From: Adiantum capillus-veneris
Lineage: Eukaryota > Streptophyta > Polypodiopsida > Polypodiales > Pteridaceae
Assembly (NCBI GenBank): GCA_014529385.2
Contig: CM043944.1
Span: 63,266,248 to 63,330,247, forward strand
Direction: 5' to 3'
DNA: 64,000 nt
Below are positions 33,047-45,481 of the stretch, piece by piece. Both the position numbers and the translations under genes were made by a program. Below the pieces are notes generated by a model. It was not told the DNA's origin and ran no database searches. It was given only the letters and a program-made list of their open reading frames with translations. Within the stretch, counting starts at the first letter, position 1. Every line of letters starts with the position of its first letter.

Positions 33047-36000
33047 TGTAAAGACCCCAAATCCGCCGACACCAAAAGTGGGATGGGACCATTGACAGGT
33101 CTCTAGGCCTACGAAAGTCAGAGTCCTTAAACAAGAAGAATTCCAGGAAATTCACCGTTACCATTGACAATGGTTTAGGTTTATAGCCCTTGAAGGGGAC
33201 CTAGTCCTGTCTCGCAGTGGAAACGGGACCACTAAAAAATAAACTGTTCCGGCCCTATAACTTCTATCATTCAGATTAAGGTTTCCTTAGCCAACGCTTT
33301 CCCCCCCCTAACATATGCGAGGGCATAGCCGTTGGTGGATTTCTCTTCCAAGTGAAGAAGTTTCTAAACGTTTTAGTACGTGGGAATGGATAGTTACCTG
33401 ACTAATCAGGTCCACCCGTCCATAATTGACAACCTTAGTCAATCCCCACACTCACACATGATTTTTGTGTTGTTTAATTACTATCACATTCTTTTCACAA
33501 TTAAAACAATGATTTCTTTTAACTTTCATAATTGAATTCCATTAAGACAACTCTTGAAAACAGTATTGAAAACATTCATTAAGACAACCCTTGAAAACAG
33601 TATTGAAAACATTCTTTTAGAAAACAAACATCTTTAGACTTAAGACAAGGTACTCTCATTCTGAAGTATCTCTGACCAGTACTGGCTTGTCTCAACACCA
33701 CCTATATAGGGATGAAAAAACGGCAACCATTCCTTATTTATAAAAACCAGGGATAAACTTGATATCCTAAGTAATATCCACAAGCACAAACAAGCACGGG
33801 GTAAAGACTCCATGCGTGTTGAGGAAACCAACTCATCCATGGCCGAATCACCATCATTACTTATTACCTGGAGTAAAATACTCCAAGGAATCAGAGGTGT
33901 CTTGAGACAAGCTGTCTTAAGGATGGTCAAACATTTCTTTCCTAGGTCAATCAGTCATAACCCAATCATTTCTTTCCTAGTTACAATCATTGCTCATTGG
34001 TTTCTTGAAAGTTACCTTTCATTTATAGCCAGTTTATCCTTCCTAACCCTTACGTATGCAATGCTAACTTAAAAATGAAGTTTAAAAGACTTAAGCGAAC
34101 AAAATAGAAATCCATCTGGGACTGTTCGTCAATGTGCTGCTGCGCTGGTGCCAGCAGACTTTCCTCCGTAGGCCTATGACAAGGCTGAGCCTCATGGTCA
34201 TTAGTGGCTTTATTTCTTTTATTACTAATATCCTCTTCCTGAGTAAGAGGATTTCCTCTTGTTCTCTTTGGAGCCATATTGGCAGCCTTTATAAAAGGAC
34301 TTAATCGATTAGAAGATTAATTGAATAATCTTTTTTCTTCCTTTTTTACCCAAAAATAAGGATTTTTGAAATAGGTATCCCTAATAGTTATTGGATGAGA
34401 TATTTCTCATGTACTTCCTTGTACTATTATTACTCTCCCATAATTATCACATAATTATGGGAACTATTTTACTAGATTTCTCTTTAGGCCATATTCCAAG
34501 AATATTCTATTTTTGGCCTTAGTAAATTTTAAGTTACCTTTTTGTTAGTGGATTACTCACCCTAGATGTAATTTGATATATTCTATCTTTAAGAATTTTC
34601 TGATTAACTCATAAAATTGATTTATAACTTTTTCCTTCTATAATTATGGTCTAATTTAGGCAAACTTTGCTAACCCTAATTTGTTATACCAATTATTTAG
34701 GGTAAGGTAGCTTTCCCAACCTTTAATAGTGTTTTTTGACCTCAGGTATTTATTGGGTAATTATATCAATTCATTTCCTAATTTCCTTTCTCTAGTTTAT
34801 ATACAAACTCGGTTACTTTTAATGAAGATAAGTATCTAAACTAATTATCTGAGGTTAAGATAATTATCATGGATTTACTAAGATGTGATTTACCTCTGAT
34901 AATTAGCTCAAAGCATTTGAGATTAGTTTGCTATATTTCCCCGTTTATTTTCTCCTAAAAACAGTGTAATTCTATTGAGATAATTAGTTGGACTAATTTT
35001 CGAAGGTTAAGATAATTATCACGGGTTCTATAAGATGTGTTTTACCTTCAAAAAAAAATCTCAAATCATTTTGAATTAGTTTGCTATTTTCTCCCTTTTA
35101 TTTTCTCCCAAAAACAATGTAATTCTATTGAGATAATTAGTTGGACTAATTTTTTGAGGTTAAGATAATTATCACGGGTTCTATAAGATGTGTTTACCTT
35201 CAAGAAAATATCTCAAATCATTTTGAATTAGTTTTTTATTTTCCCCTTTTAGTTTCTCCTAAAAATAGTGTAGTTATGCTGGGATAATTAGTTAAACTAA
35301 TTACCTGTTGTTAAGATAATTATCACGTGTTCTATAGGAATTGATTTACCTTTGATAATTATCTGAAATCATTTTGGATTAATTTTTGTTTTTCCCCTTT
35401 TAATTTTTCCTAAAAATAATGTTATTTTGCTAAGATAATTAGGTAAACTAATTATTTGAGGTTGAGATAAATATTACGGGTTTAATAAGAAGTGATTTAC
35501 CTCTGATAATTATCTCAAAGTATTTTGGATCAATTTGCTATTTCTTTCCTTTTAGTTTCCCCTAAAAACAATGTAATTATGCTAAGATAATTAGTTAAGC
35601 ACAATAATCTGAGGTTAAGAACTTTCACACATTTCTTGAGATGTGATTTACCTCTAATAATTATCTCCAAGTATTTTGTATCCATTTGCTATTTCCCCAC
35701 TTTTAATTTCTCATAAAAATAGTGTAATTATGCTGAGATAATTAGTTAGACTAATTATTTGAGGTTAAAATAAATATCATGGGCTTCCTAAGATGTGATT
35801 TATCTCTAATAATTATCTCAAAGAATTTTGGATCAATTTGCTCTTTTTCTCTTTTTAATTTCCCCTTTAAAAAAAGTAATTTTGCTAAGATAATTAGGTA
35901 AACTAATTATCTGAAGTAAAGATAATTATAAAAAAATATCTAAGATGTAAATTATCTCTAATAATTATTTCAAAGAATTTTGGATCAGTTTGCTATTTTC

Positions 36001-37114
36001 CCCTTTTGAATTTTCTCTAAAAACAGTGTAATTCTTCTAGGATAACTAGGTATTATAATTATCTGAGGTTAAGATAATTATCACAGGTTCCCTAAAATGT
36101 GATTTACCTCTGATAAATATCTCAAAGCATTTTGGATTAGTTTGATCATTTCCCCCTTTACTTTTGTCTAAAAAACAATGTAATTTTTCTTATTTAATTA
36201 TGAAAATTACTCAAAAAATTACAAGATTCTTTTCCTAGCATAATGACAGTCTAACACATCTTTGATAATTATTTTATCTTAATCTAAACTTAATTAGTAT
36301 AATAATCATTAATTTATGCTTAAAATGGGTAATTTCAGCCCTAATATGATACAATAATTTATTAGCTTAGTATCCCTAAGCTTAATCACAATAATCAACA
36401 GAGAATTTTGAATTAAGAGAGTATTTTTTAGTATACATAGGTTTACTCTTCAATTAATTAAGAAAATTATAAATAAGTTAACCTAGCTTTGCTAATTAAG
36501 AAAGGTTAGTGCTAATTACCGTTGATTAACCAACTAGATCTTTCCTCTCTAGTGATTTTTGCGTAGAGGTCTCTCTAGATGAGAGAGAATGTACCAAGGC
36601 TTCGAGTCTAATTTTTTGTGAAGAAAGGGGGTCTGTTTATAGTTTTTCTGGGTCCCTAGGATGTTCTTGGCAGGTTCTGGAACCTCAAGCAAGGCCCCAA
36701 CGTCCATGTAGTGCCACCTGTTGCTAATACTGTCCCGGGAAAGTTCCCCATATCTTCACAAAGCCCCCTCAACTTCTAGAGTCGATTTTGACTAATTTCA
36801 TTGATTTTTAATGATGAAAATTGGAAATATCAGTAATTTCTAGAACCTTAGGATAAAAAAGTTTTTGTTAACAATAATTACAGAAACCATCCAAGTTTAC
36901 TTAACTAATTGAATTCCTAGTGTAACCATTCAGGGCCCGTAACTTTTCCAGATTTTATCGAAATCTGATTCTGGAAATACTAACCATAGTAAAGCTCTTA
37001 TTATGATTCCAAAAATGCCAATATCAGCCATGATTGAATCATTCTACAGTGTTTTCAAGTTAAATTTACGGGCTTGATACAAATTCTAAGGTTTTAGAAA
37101 CTGGAAACCTTACA
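33047..37114 (-). repeat. 5' LTR of chromovirus C
   Basis: 4068 bp, TGTAA...TTACA. It carries both empty sites for the TTAA transposons found in the other LTR. It has a 40-bp direct duplication near 33540-33615, and its putative TATA is changed (TATAAAC, about 36636-36642 on the minus strand). No coding. Confidence 0.92.
34840..36200. repeat. Tandem array in C 5' LTR, nine units of ~150 bp
   Basis: Same unit as 26460-27440. Unit starts at about 34860, 35010, 35163, 35314, 35465, 35619, 35768, 35922 and 36073, so spacing is very regular at 149-154 bp. Copy-number difference from the other LTR shows gain or loss after insertion or recombination during replication. Confidence 0.85.
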
Positions 37115-37530
37115 TACATTCCTTTTGCATCAACATTGCACCTATAGCAACCGTACCGACCGTCATGGCCATAGAAAAAACATCCTCATTGTTAGGACAC
37201 ATCGTAGGCAGCTGACACAATAACTCCTTCACCTTATCAAAGGCTACCTGTGCATCACTGTCAAAGTGGGAATATATCGGCCACTATACTGTCAGAGGAG
37301 TAAACTGCAAATACGCATAAACTATGGCAAGAATATGGGAAAATCCGACAGAAAGTACCCCTAGAAAATCAGCAAAAGCTCAAAAAATCTCACCAAATAC
37401 TCTTGAAGATAGACATTCAGTGTCTCAGTAGCAAAATTGACAAAAGGCATACATAGCACTTCCAAAACCCTGGCATAACATCTCACTCTTGACCGTGTGG
37501 CTCTATGGATGTGTACATCTCCAAAAACAC
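37115..37530 (-). pseudogene. Element B' RNase H start and RT connection
   Basis: Continues the B' pol past chromovirus C: FDSDAQVAFDKVKELL and MTVGTVAIGAMLMQKE match the RNase H start of elements E and G1 (DVFDKVKEVL and SVGMEAIGVVL). Upstream, a poorly kept YLVRFFELL resembles the RT-connection YLSRFIPLA of E. Stops and frame changes are frequent. Confidence 0.55.
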
Positions 37531-38222
37531 TGCAAACCCCTAAAACTTATACCTGCAAGCTACACCTAGCTCAAGATGTATCCACATATGCATACACCAC
37601 ATAAAACTGCACATGATCGTGCAAAAACTGCTCTCTAGTTCTCCACACAAGCTACACTATAATCTGTGAGAAAAAAGGATGGGAAAACGGCAACTATTAC
37701 CTCATTGGTTGGTTAACACGTTCACCGAAAAAACCTACCAAGAGTTATTTGCACTCAAGGTTAAACCCACTTCAAAATGCCATCGGAGTCGAAACAAGAG
37801 AAAACCGTCGAAGTCAAAAAATTGGGGATGGCCATCAAAGTCCTCTTCCCCCACTGGCCGGAAATGCCAATGCTATGGCCTCCTGTGCTCAAAGTCGAGA
37901 AAACGGTCAAGATCACCTTCCGTGATCGAGCACAATCACGCTATTGAAATAGTTATCTGATTGGTGTAGAAACCGATGTGCCGAGCCGTAAACGCAAAAA
38001 CGTAGAGAAGAACATTGAGATGTAAGAAGAAATGCCAAAATTGGTGTCAAAACCTATGCCGGGTCTCCGAAATCCGAAGTCAAGAAGAGGGAGAAAAGTC
38101 ACTGAAAAAATCAATGATATCGGGCCGATGCATGGTGATGTTTGGGCTTACTCGTTGGTACCTGCATGTGCTTGCCTATGTGCATGCGTGTGCACCAAAA
38201 GAGGTGGACTCAATCTCACCTC

Positions 38223-38264
<42 letters not shown>

Positions 38265-38890
38265 ATAGCTCTCACTAGCTCTCTCTCTCACATGTCTTAA
38301 TTTATTCACAGCTGGCTAGCTCTCTAGATCACTCTCTCTCACTACTGTCTATCTCTCACAACCTAGTAGAGAGCCGGGATCCAGGGGTGTGGTAGGAGAG
38401 GGGGTGGTTGGAGAGTCGGGGGGGAGAGAGAACCCACCATTGCACACAAAAAGATGTTAAGTCACAATTTTTTTTTAAAATGCACCCTACAAATTGACGA
38501 AATGTGGTAGCATGTGTGGAGTTGGAGCTCGTCTCTTCACACAGCTAGTTCCAGTGTTAGAATTGAGAGCTACTGGTTATGTCGTTAGTTTAGTCAGTGA
38601 AACTGGAATAGAGTACTGAACTGAAATAAGGAACTAAACTGTAATATTGTACTGAAATGAGAGACATGACTGGAAGACTGGAAAGAGTATTTGCACATTC
38701 AGATGAATAGATCAAGGATAACCAATACAATGTATAATGGGTTTAAGCTCAAATGATTACAGAAGCAATGATTAGAGGGTGAATCTAGAGGCGAAGAGCT
38801 CGTAAACCCGAAAGTATTTAAAAAGCTAAAGCCAAAAGTCAACCAACTAAGAAGTCAAGAGGCTATGAGGCCCAAGAGTTACTACACTAA
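37531..38890. other. Unassigned spacer between B' and F
   Basis: No homology to the other elements here was recognised. The plus frame 37679-37960 is Lys/Ser/Arg-rich without a known domain. A CT microsatellite lies at 38226-38259 with further CTCTCT stretches to 38350. It might include an LTR of F, but I see no matching second copy and no clean ends. Confidence 0.4.
38226..38259. repeat. (CT)17 microsatellite
   Basis: A perfect dinucleotide run with imperfect CT-rich continuation on its right side. Confidence 0.95.
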
Positions 38891-39229
38891 CTACCTGCGA
38901 TAATTACTGTTAGTGTGACTGAACCTGCTGTTTGGCCTTCTAAGGGGTAGTTCCTGCCTATTAGGACTATCCTCACCTTCTACATCCTTCCCTCCTTTCT
39001 TGAATTTTGGTATAACTCCAAAAATTTTATTAAAAACTTCACAGCCCGATTTTGATTTGGTGTTGAGGAAACCATCTGGTTTTCTGGTTGACCTCAACCC
39101 TTCTGGTTGCTGATTTGGCCGATGTTCCTCATGATAATACTCTTTTGGTATTGCTAGTTTTATACCATACTTCATGCTTGTTGAATGCTTGACCCCCCTA
39201 TAGTTGTAATTCCAAGGGTGCCCAGCCAA
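38891..39229 (-). pseudogene. Unknown protein fragment in the F 3' region
   Basis: 112 codons, basic, with R/K/N/P-rich composition ([21 protein letters not shown]) and no recognisable domain. It lies at the end of a series of minus-strand fragments from 43120 to here. Confidence 0.3.
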
Positions 39230-39499
39230 GGAAATTCCAGTGCCTAGCTGGGAAAAGATTCTAAGATGGAACTACCCAATATCCTTTCACTGAACTAGCT
39301 TCCTCTTTCCCTTTTTCTGTGTTGGTGCCTCAGAAGTACCAATGTCATCATTATCCTTATGGATAAGACTATAAATAGCCTCCTGCTCAAGCTCATACCG
39401 CCTTTCAGTGGACATCTAAAATTCATAAGGCGTGAGTGGGTTGTAGGTTTTGGTGTCGTGATCATAGAGACTGCATTTGCCCTTTGTTAGACAAGTTGT

Positions 39500-40132
39500 G
39501 GACAATTTATGACAATGCAAGGTTGTGTGGATCCATCCCTGCCTAAAGAAGGTGATTTGTCTTAATCCTAGCTTCAAAGAGAATCTCAACCATCTCTCTG
39601 TATTGTGGCCCCAGCCCTAGCTTTGCAGTGATATCATTTTCAAGAACTTTAGAAGACTCCATAGTCAGTTAAAGTAACTGATTTGTGATCCTCGTCAAAC
39701 AATGGAGCTGGATCTTCCACTGCCCCAAACAGAGTTTTAACTTATGCATTTCTCCTTGCAGATCCATGACATTATCCATTTTTAGGGCATGGATGATCAA
39801 TGATTTCTAGGCTTTCCATTCCATAGTGGCTCCCTCATACCAGTCTTGAAGTTCGTTGGTGATGATGAAGTGAGCCGATCCACTTTTGAGGGCATGGATG
39901 ATCAATGATTTCTAGGCTTTCCATTCCATAGTGGCTCCCTCATACCAGTCTTGAAGTTCATTGGTGATGATGAAGTAAGTGAGCCGATCCACTCGTTCTG
40001 GATGTTGAGGATACAAATCTGGGAAAATCTAGGCAACTCAACTTCTTTAGCAGGCAATGCATACAGGAAAACTGGAGAATCAGACACAAACTTCAGAAAA
40101 TTGAGAACATCTTGGTTCTTCTGTTGCATCAT
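39500..40132 (-). pseudogene. Unknown protein fragments with NELQDWYEGATMEW
   Basis: The minus frames contain ELPRFSQICILNIQNEWIGSLT, followed after a frame break by FIITNELQDWYEGATMEWKA and a helical stretch (MDLQGEMHKLKLCLGQWK and ITAKLGLGPQYREMVEILFEA). Several in-frame stops. It reads like a once-continuous helical protein; no family recognised. Confidence 0.35.
39780..39985. repeat. Tandem duplication of ~105 bp
   Basis: Two adjacent copies starting GGGCATGGATGATCAATG at about 39785 and 39890, differing at a few bases. On the minus strand each copy encodes NELQDWYEGATMEWKA, so the duplication is inside a former coding region. Confidence 0.9.
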
Positions 40133-40401
40133 CTTCCTAGTAACTCGGACGAGCTGAAAGAGTCTTCAGATAGCAGTTATTGTTCTCCTACTGTCATTTG
40201 AGTTCGAGGTCCCTTACTGCTGGAAGTCCGATCTTCGATGATAGCCTGCACCCTTTGATCCAAAATTCCTCATGCTATTTGCATCTGAAGCAAGACTTCT
40301 TTCAATTGAGTTCTAACCTCCCTCATACACCTATATGTAGGCCTATTTCCTAGTAGTAGATCTAGTTCAACAGCTAAAGAGTGTCAGCCTGTAGTGGAAT
40401 T

Positions 40402-41510
40402 TTACTGCCAATGTGGATTGATTGTCATATCATCAAAAGTCAGTGTCCACTCAGGTGCTCTTTTTAGTAGCAAGATTCTACTGGGATGCTCAGGTAATTG
40501 ATAGAACTCTTGATCATGAAAGCCAACTGATTTATAGTGCTGAATCATTTCCCTGTCACCTACATACAGTCTTTGAAAGCATTTTAGGTCAGAGATAAGA
40601 GTATCATCCTTTAAATACTTCCTATTAATAGGAGCTTGTTGATGTCTTAATCTCTTGTTCAATGTGATGAGCTATAAAAAGTGTTGCTCATCATCCTTCA
40701 AGGATTCAGCCACGGATTTGCCTTTTCCTTTGCAGTCTGGACTATGCCATAAGTGGTGTACTAGAGAGCCTCCAGTGTTTCTCTTATTTTCACTGCCTTC
40801 CTATACTGATCATCAAATCGTTGATCCCCCGACTGCTGGTCTGACTGGTCCTTCTCATGATTTGGCTAGTCTTTGTTAGGTTCACTACCCCTTGTGGCAA
40901 TTGATCCACTAGCTCGAGAGCCTGAAGGTATGGAAGGAGGAGGATTATCATCATCATCACGTTTGTCTGCTAGTTTTTCCTGCCTTTCCTCATATTTCTC
41001 TTCTTCCCTCTCGGAATTCCCATCAGGATCATTTTTCTTATCAATACAATCCATGATGGATTGATTTGCTAAAGCGGTGTTGTACTTAGAGAGCTTGTCT
41101 TGCAAATCACTTTGCATGGTCTCCATAAGTGCCTTCATATTTTCGATATTCACACCGACATTGCCTTCTGGAGTCCAAATATTAGCAAGGTTATTATGTA
41201 TATATATATCTGTAAGAGAAGCCTTCAATGCAGTGTGACTAGTGAGGAGTTCATTAAAGTCTACCCTCTTTATTCTCAGCATAGTATGAAATTTGTTATC
41301 ATTTCTTACAGCTTTTGCCTTGTCTTCATTTAACTACCTATTCTCTATTTTGAGCTTGCAAATCTTTGCTTGTAGCTCCTTAATTGTCCAAGATGACTGG
41401 TTTTCAGCAATATTATGCCTCAGAGATTGTGCCCCAATATGCTGCTGAATTTTCTGAACTTGCTACTGGTTGCTTTGGAGTTCATCTTTGAGCTTAGAAA
41501 CTTCATAAGT
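40402..41510 (-). pseudogene. Coiled-coil/acidic protein fragments in the F 3' region
   Basis: From 41510 the minus frame is rich in K, E, Q, L and N (STYEVSKLKDELQ, WTIKELQAKICKLK), typical of a coiled coil. The frame 41282-40866 continues it, then becomes highly acidic/basic (REEEKYEERQEKLADKRDDDD) and ends with a Pro/Ser/Gly tail. After stops, 40662-40402 reads DREMIQHYKSVGFHDQEFY and APEWTLTFDDMTINPHW. No known domain; Gag-like or structural function is possible but unproven. Confidence 0.35.
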
Positions 41511-41701
41511 GGAAGATGATCCCGGGGTATTTAGTCTATATACATAAGAGGAAAACTTTGATATAACCCCTATATACGAATTATATTAGGGAATATGACC
41601 CCCCCTTTCTACGCTTATACAACAATCGATGAATAAAACTATCATACCCTTATATTACATATAAAATTTAGGCTTTACATGATCTAACTGAGTAAAACTA
41701 G

Positions 41702-43123
41702 TCAAAGAGTGTGTAGCATAGTGACTGGCAACATACTAAGGAACCACTTTTGTTGATCACTAGATGTATCCTCAATGTGTCTTAGTTCTTTCAAATTATG
41801 TGTTCGATCACCCTGTATTCTGGCTACTCGTCCAATTTTGACGCATCCAAAGTTGGTGTAAATAAACCCTTGACCTTCTCCAATTAAGCCATTATCTCTA
41901 TGAATGGCTTGATGTAACATTTGATATGTGACCTGATAAAAAACTTCCCCTAAACTCATCCGAGTTCTAGTGCATATTGGTGACCAATCATTACAAGTAA
42001 TCAACCGGGGTCAGATCCCCCTTCCCTTATTTTTAAGCTTGGGAGATAAATTATTGGGGGCCTGTTCCTAACATATAGGCTTATGTAACTTGTTAAAAAA
42101 AACAACCTCCCCTACACTTACGTGGTGCGGTAAGTTCTCCATGGTGAATCCCCAGGGAAGCTGATGCATCCATCATTTGTCCCAAGGCATTGACAATTGT
42201 GTTCCATGATGACTAGATAAGCACCGAGCACCCATCAACTATTGTTGCCGAGTAAGATTGAAGCTCATAAACCGTAACAGGAGCCATGTATGGTAATATA
42301 GCAAAATACGGTTTTTGAAGAATTAGTTGCCCTTTGAGAGGGTGATGTTGTAACTACTACAAAATATCCTTCTTGGCTATGGATAAAGGAAATTCACTGA
42401 AAGGAATTTTGTTGACTGGACTGGTAGGTTTTGAACCCTTTCCCTTGTCAGTATTAACTGCCACCTGTCAAATTTTGGCCTGCTCAGGACTTTTCCGTAG
42501 GCAATGGCTTCGCCTGGCTCTCCAGTTGCTTTAGTAAAGTACTATTTTTGGCCAACGTAATCTTTGATTTTTTTGAACCATTGGCCACCACCTGTGTGGA
42601 CTTCCTCTTTTATCTAGTTAGAGCCAACTGATTGCCTAGAGCTTCTTCGCCTGAAGAGAGCTCAACATTGTTAGTCTCTGGAATGGGCCTCAAACTCCAA
42701 GCCATCCACACCTGGTAATTAGATTTTGGAGTAGTTGCCCATTATAGAAACTGCCAGACATACTAAGCTTTGAATAAATTCAGAGATTTCAGCACATTAT
42801 GAGATAAGTATGACATAAGCACATTATGAGATAAGATCTGACATAAGATGATTTTAGCTATAACGTCTAATCTTTTTGCAAGTAGCATAGCAAACAACTT
42901 TTCTAACACATATGTAGGGTTGTTATTTAGGCTAACAACCTTAGCATCAAACCTGTAGGCTGAGGGGATGTCCAATCCTGCTACTATTGGGACCCCTTGT
43001 GCACTAGCCTTTTGATTCTTCGTGGTGCTGCTTTGTCCTCTTTTAGAGCCGAACTTATTTGTTCTGCATATGTTGTGGTCGGTTTTGGCTCATTGGGAAT
43101 TTTGGAAGAAAAAGAAATTGCGT
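41702..43123 (-). pseudogene. Unknown protein fragments left of E
   Basis: Minus frames 43123-42984, 42975-42763 and 42004-41702 plus stop-containing stretches between them. Recognisable composition: a Thr/Pro/Lys linker, a compact segment GLDIPSAYRFDAKVVSLNNNPTYVLEKLFAMLLAKRLDV, a Ser/Lys-rich linker and an aromatic/hydrophobic segment with GQGFIYTNFGCVKIG. It probably joins the F fragment right of E (60628-60032). Confidence 0.35.
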
Positions 43124-44368
43124 TGTTAGCGTGCAAACGACAAGGAAAACAAGTTCCTCTATAGCTCTGCACGAGTCACACCGTTGGAAAGAAACCATGT
43201 ATGATGGTAGAAAACACCAAAGTCGAACACCTGTGAAGATGGGCGAGAAACATCTCTAACTCAAACCATGACTAAAATTTTAGAAAACCGAGACCATGAA
43301 AACAAAGCTTGTGTCATGAGGATCTCTGTAGAGCATCCATATGCTTGATTCTGATAACCAACGAGAAAATTACAAGCTTTTGAAGATGAAAGGTCTCTCA
43401 AAAGCTCCCAAAAACAAGTCTCTGTAGGCCCAAAAGGATGTGCAAGAAAATACAAATATTAAAGGGGGATTTTTTTGGTTCTTATCCCAAAGGATTTTCT
43501 CTCTCTTCTTAGCCGACTTCATTTCCCTCTTTAGGCACCTTTTTATTGGTCCATTTTTGGCCTTTTTTCGGTCAAAAATGAGCTGTCGGCCACTTTTTGA
43601 CCAAGGCAACTGGGGAAAGGGGATCTCTGGTGGACCAAAAAAGTGGCTAGGTGCCTGGGCAGCTGGTGTGGACTGAAAATGGTGCCCCCCCTCTCCCCCA
43701 AAGTCCACGAGCCCTCACAAGCAAGGCCAAGAAGCTCCAATAGCTCCTTTGATACACCATTAGGGGTACCCACTCCCCCCTTATACCCTCCAATTTTCAC
43801 ATGCTCCCCCCCATGTGTGGTTATTCCATTGCCACATGGAACCATCCTCCCATCCTCCCCAACTTCCCCATGTTTAAACCTGAAATTTCTGTTTTGCCCC
43901 CAACTTGAGCCATTTTCTCGGAGGCGTAGTGGGTGACCCCGACCACCAAATATAGCGCTGTAAAGCATGGCTTGGAGCTTATTACCTCCGCTAACTCAAA
44001 AAATTTCTAAACATACCATTGCTAAAAAAACCATCAAGTCAACCCACTTGCCGTCTTCCCACGTGCATCCGTCGCCACTTTTTAAGTGAAAAACCATCCA
44101 CTTCGAGTGCGTGTAACTTACGATGTCGAAGTCCGATTTGCAAGATAGCAAGCACGGCTAGGAATGCTCATTAAAAAATATTTTTTGAAAGCTCGACCAA
44201 CCCAAAACTCAACCAACATCTTGAACAAAACCAAGCCTTTGTACAAGGTTTTTTACAAGGACACTTTCAAAGCTGGAAGCACTATCTACATATATATACA
44301 TGGGGGTGGTCAGCAAGTTTTTTTGGCATTATTTATGGCCTTTGTACTCATCTAGAAAATGCTTGACA
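43124..44368 (-). repeat. 3' LTR of E
   Basis: Plus strand begins TGTTAGCGTGC and ends TTGACA. It aligns over its full length with 58794-60031 with moderate divergence. A minus-strand G-rich purine tract (CTAGGGGGGTTG, 44376-44388) lies just outside, acting as the polypurine tract. Confidence 0.88.
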
Positions 44369-44398
44369 TAACTTGTCAACCCCCCCTAGTTTGCTTGA

Positions 44399-45480
44399 TC
44401 ATTCATGACAAGCAGAGGTCCGCAGGGTGAACAATTGCTGCAGCTCATCCCCAAAAACCTCATCCACCTTTTGTGGTGCATTCACACTCTTTGTTTCCAT
44501 TGATAGCATCTCTTCTATCACAATAGTGATCATCCGTGCTAAATACTTCTTGAGTCTATAACCATTAACACGGTAGCTATGTAGTGTACCATCTAAATTA
44601 GCCAGCTGATATGTCCCATTATCAAACTTCTTTACAACAGTAAAAGGACCCTCCCACTTGATCTGAAACTTCTTATGGAAAGTGTGGTCCAATTTACTAT
44701 TGTATCGCAAAACAAGATCTATTTTCTCAATTCCCTTATCTTTCATGCATTCATTAGCTCTTTTCTGGGCCTTTTTACATGTTTCTTGATAGTAATCCAA
44801 GGCCAAGAGCCTGTCTAGCTGCAAACATTGTAAATCCAATAACCTTTGTTGCCAAGCATCTTGTTGCTCTTCATCTTGCAATGACAAAAAATTAAGTGCA
44901 GGGATTTCCACCTCAATAGGCATCAAGGCTTCTTTGCCATAAACCAAGTGATATGGTGAGAATCCTGTGCTAGTTTTGATTGCCATTCTATAAGCCCGTA
45001 ACACACAAGGAAACTCTGAGTCCCAAGTTTTGGCATGTGTTAAAGTCATTTTTGTAATAATCTTCACCAATTATCCATTAAACCTCTCATTAAGTCCATT
45101 GCACTGTGGATAATAAGGGGTGGTGTATTTATGCTCTATGCCAAGCTTCTTGCATAATAAATCAAACATTTCACCTTTAAACCCTGGCCCTCTGTCAGAT
45201 AGTAACTCCAATGGCACCCGGAACTTACAGCATATGTACTCGTACACGAATTTTCCCATCTCCTTTTTGGTTATTTGTTTGACAGCCTTCGCTTCTGCCC
45301 AACGTGATAAATAATCCACCGCTCTCAAAATATACACATTCCTCTTACTTGTAGTGGGTAATGGCCCAATAGCATCGAGGCCCCATTTCTCAAATACCTC
45401 ATTAGCCAGGATTGTCTTCCGCAGCTCGGGTTTAAGAACCCTTTTTCCCATCTTTTGACAAGCCAAGCAAGATTTACATC
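44399..45480 (-). pseudogene. E integrase core and C-terminal domain
   Basis: From 45478: CKSCLACQKMG (zinc Cys pair), WGLDAIGPLP with the first Asp, LLSDRGPGF with the second Asp, and NGLNERFNG with the Glu. A stop at about 45070 follows, then the frame continues with VLRAYRMAIKTSTGFSP, GKEALMPIEVE and the GPY/F module KWEGPFTVVKKFDNG. The His-Trp-Cys joint at 45479-45481 is TGA (Trp codon to stop). Catalytic triad intact; two nonsense codons. Confidence 0.85.
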
Positions 45481-45481
45481 A

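Larger units (their letters stand above)
21735..37114 (-). mobile_element. Chromovirus C with ~4-kb LTRs
   Basis: LTRs begin TGTAA and end TTACA, with TSD TACAT outside each (21730-21734 and 37115-37119). Minus-strand order: 5' LTR 37114-33047, initiator-Met-type PBS, gag, PR, RT, RNase H, integrase with C-terminal chromodomain, purine tract, 3' LTR. The chromodomain and very long LTRs suggest a Tekay/Del-like chromovirus. Many stops and frameshifts and a changed RT catalytic box make it inactive. Confidence 0.9.

Noticed and set aside
34840-36200. Regularly spaced repeats that could suggest a CRISPR-like array
   Set aside because: The repeat fills the whole ~150-bp unit with no unique spacers, it is in a plant LTR, and no cas-like gene exists here.
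37679-37960. Lys/Arg/Ser-rich 93-codon plus-strand frame
   Set aside because: Low complexity, no start or splice context that I trust, and sits in an unassigned spacer; described only as spacer.
38015-38278. Ser-Leu repeat protein
   Set aside because: Translation of the CT microsatellite at 38226-38259.
43370-43968. Overlapping frames repeated near 59068-59570
   Set aside because: Both are in the paired LTRs of element E; no protein family matched.
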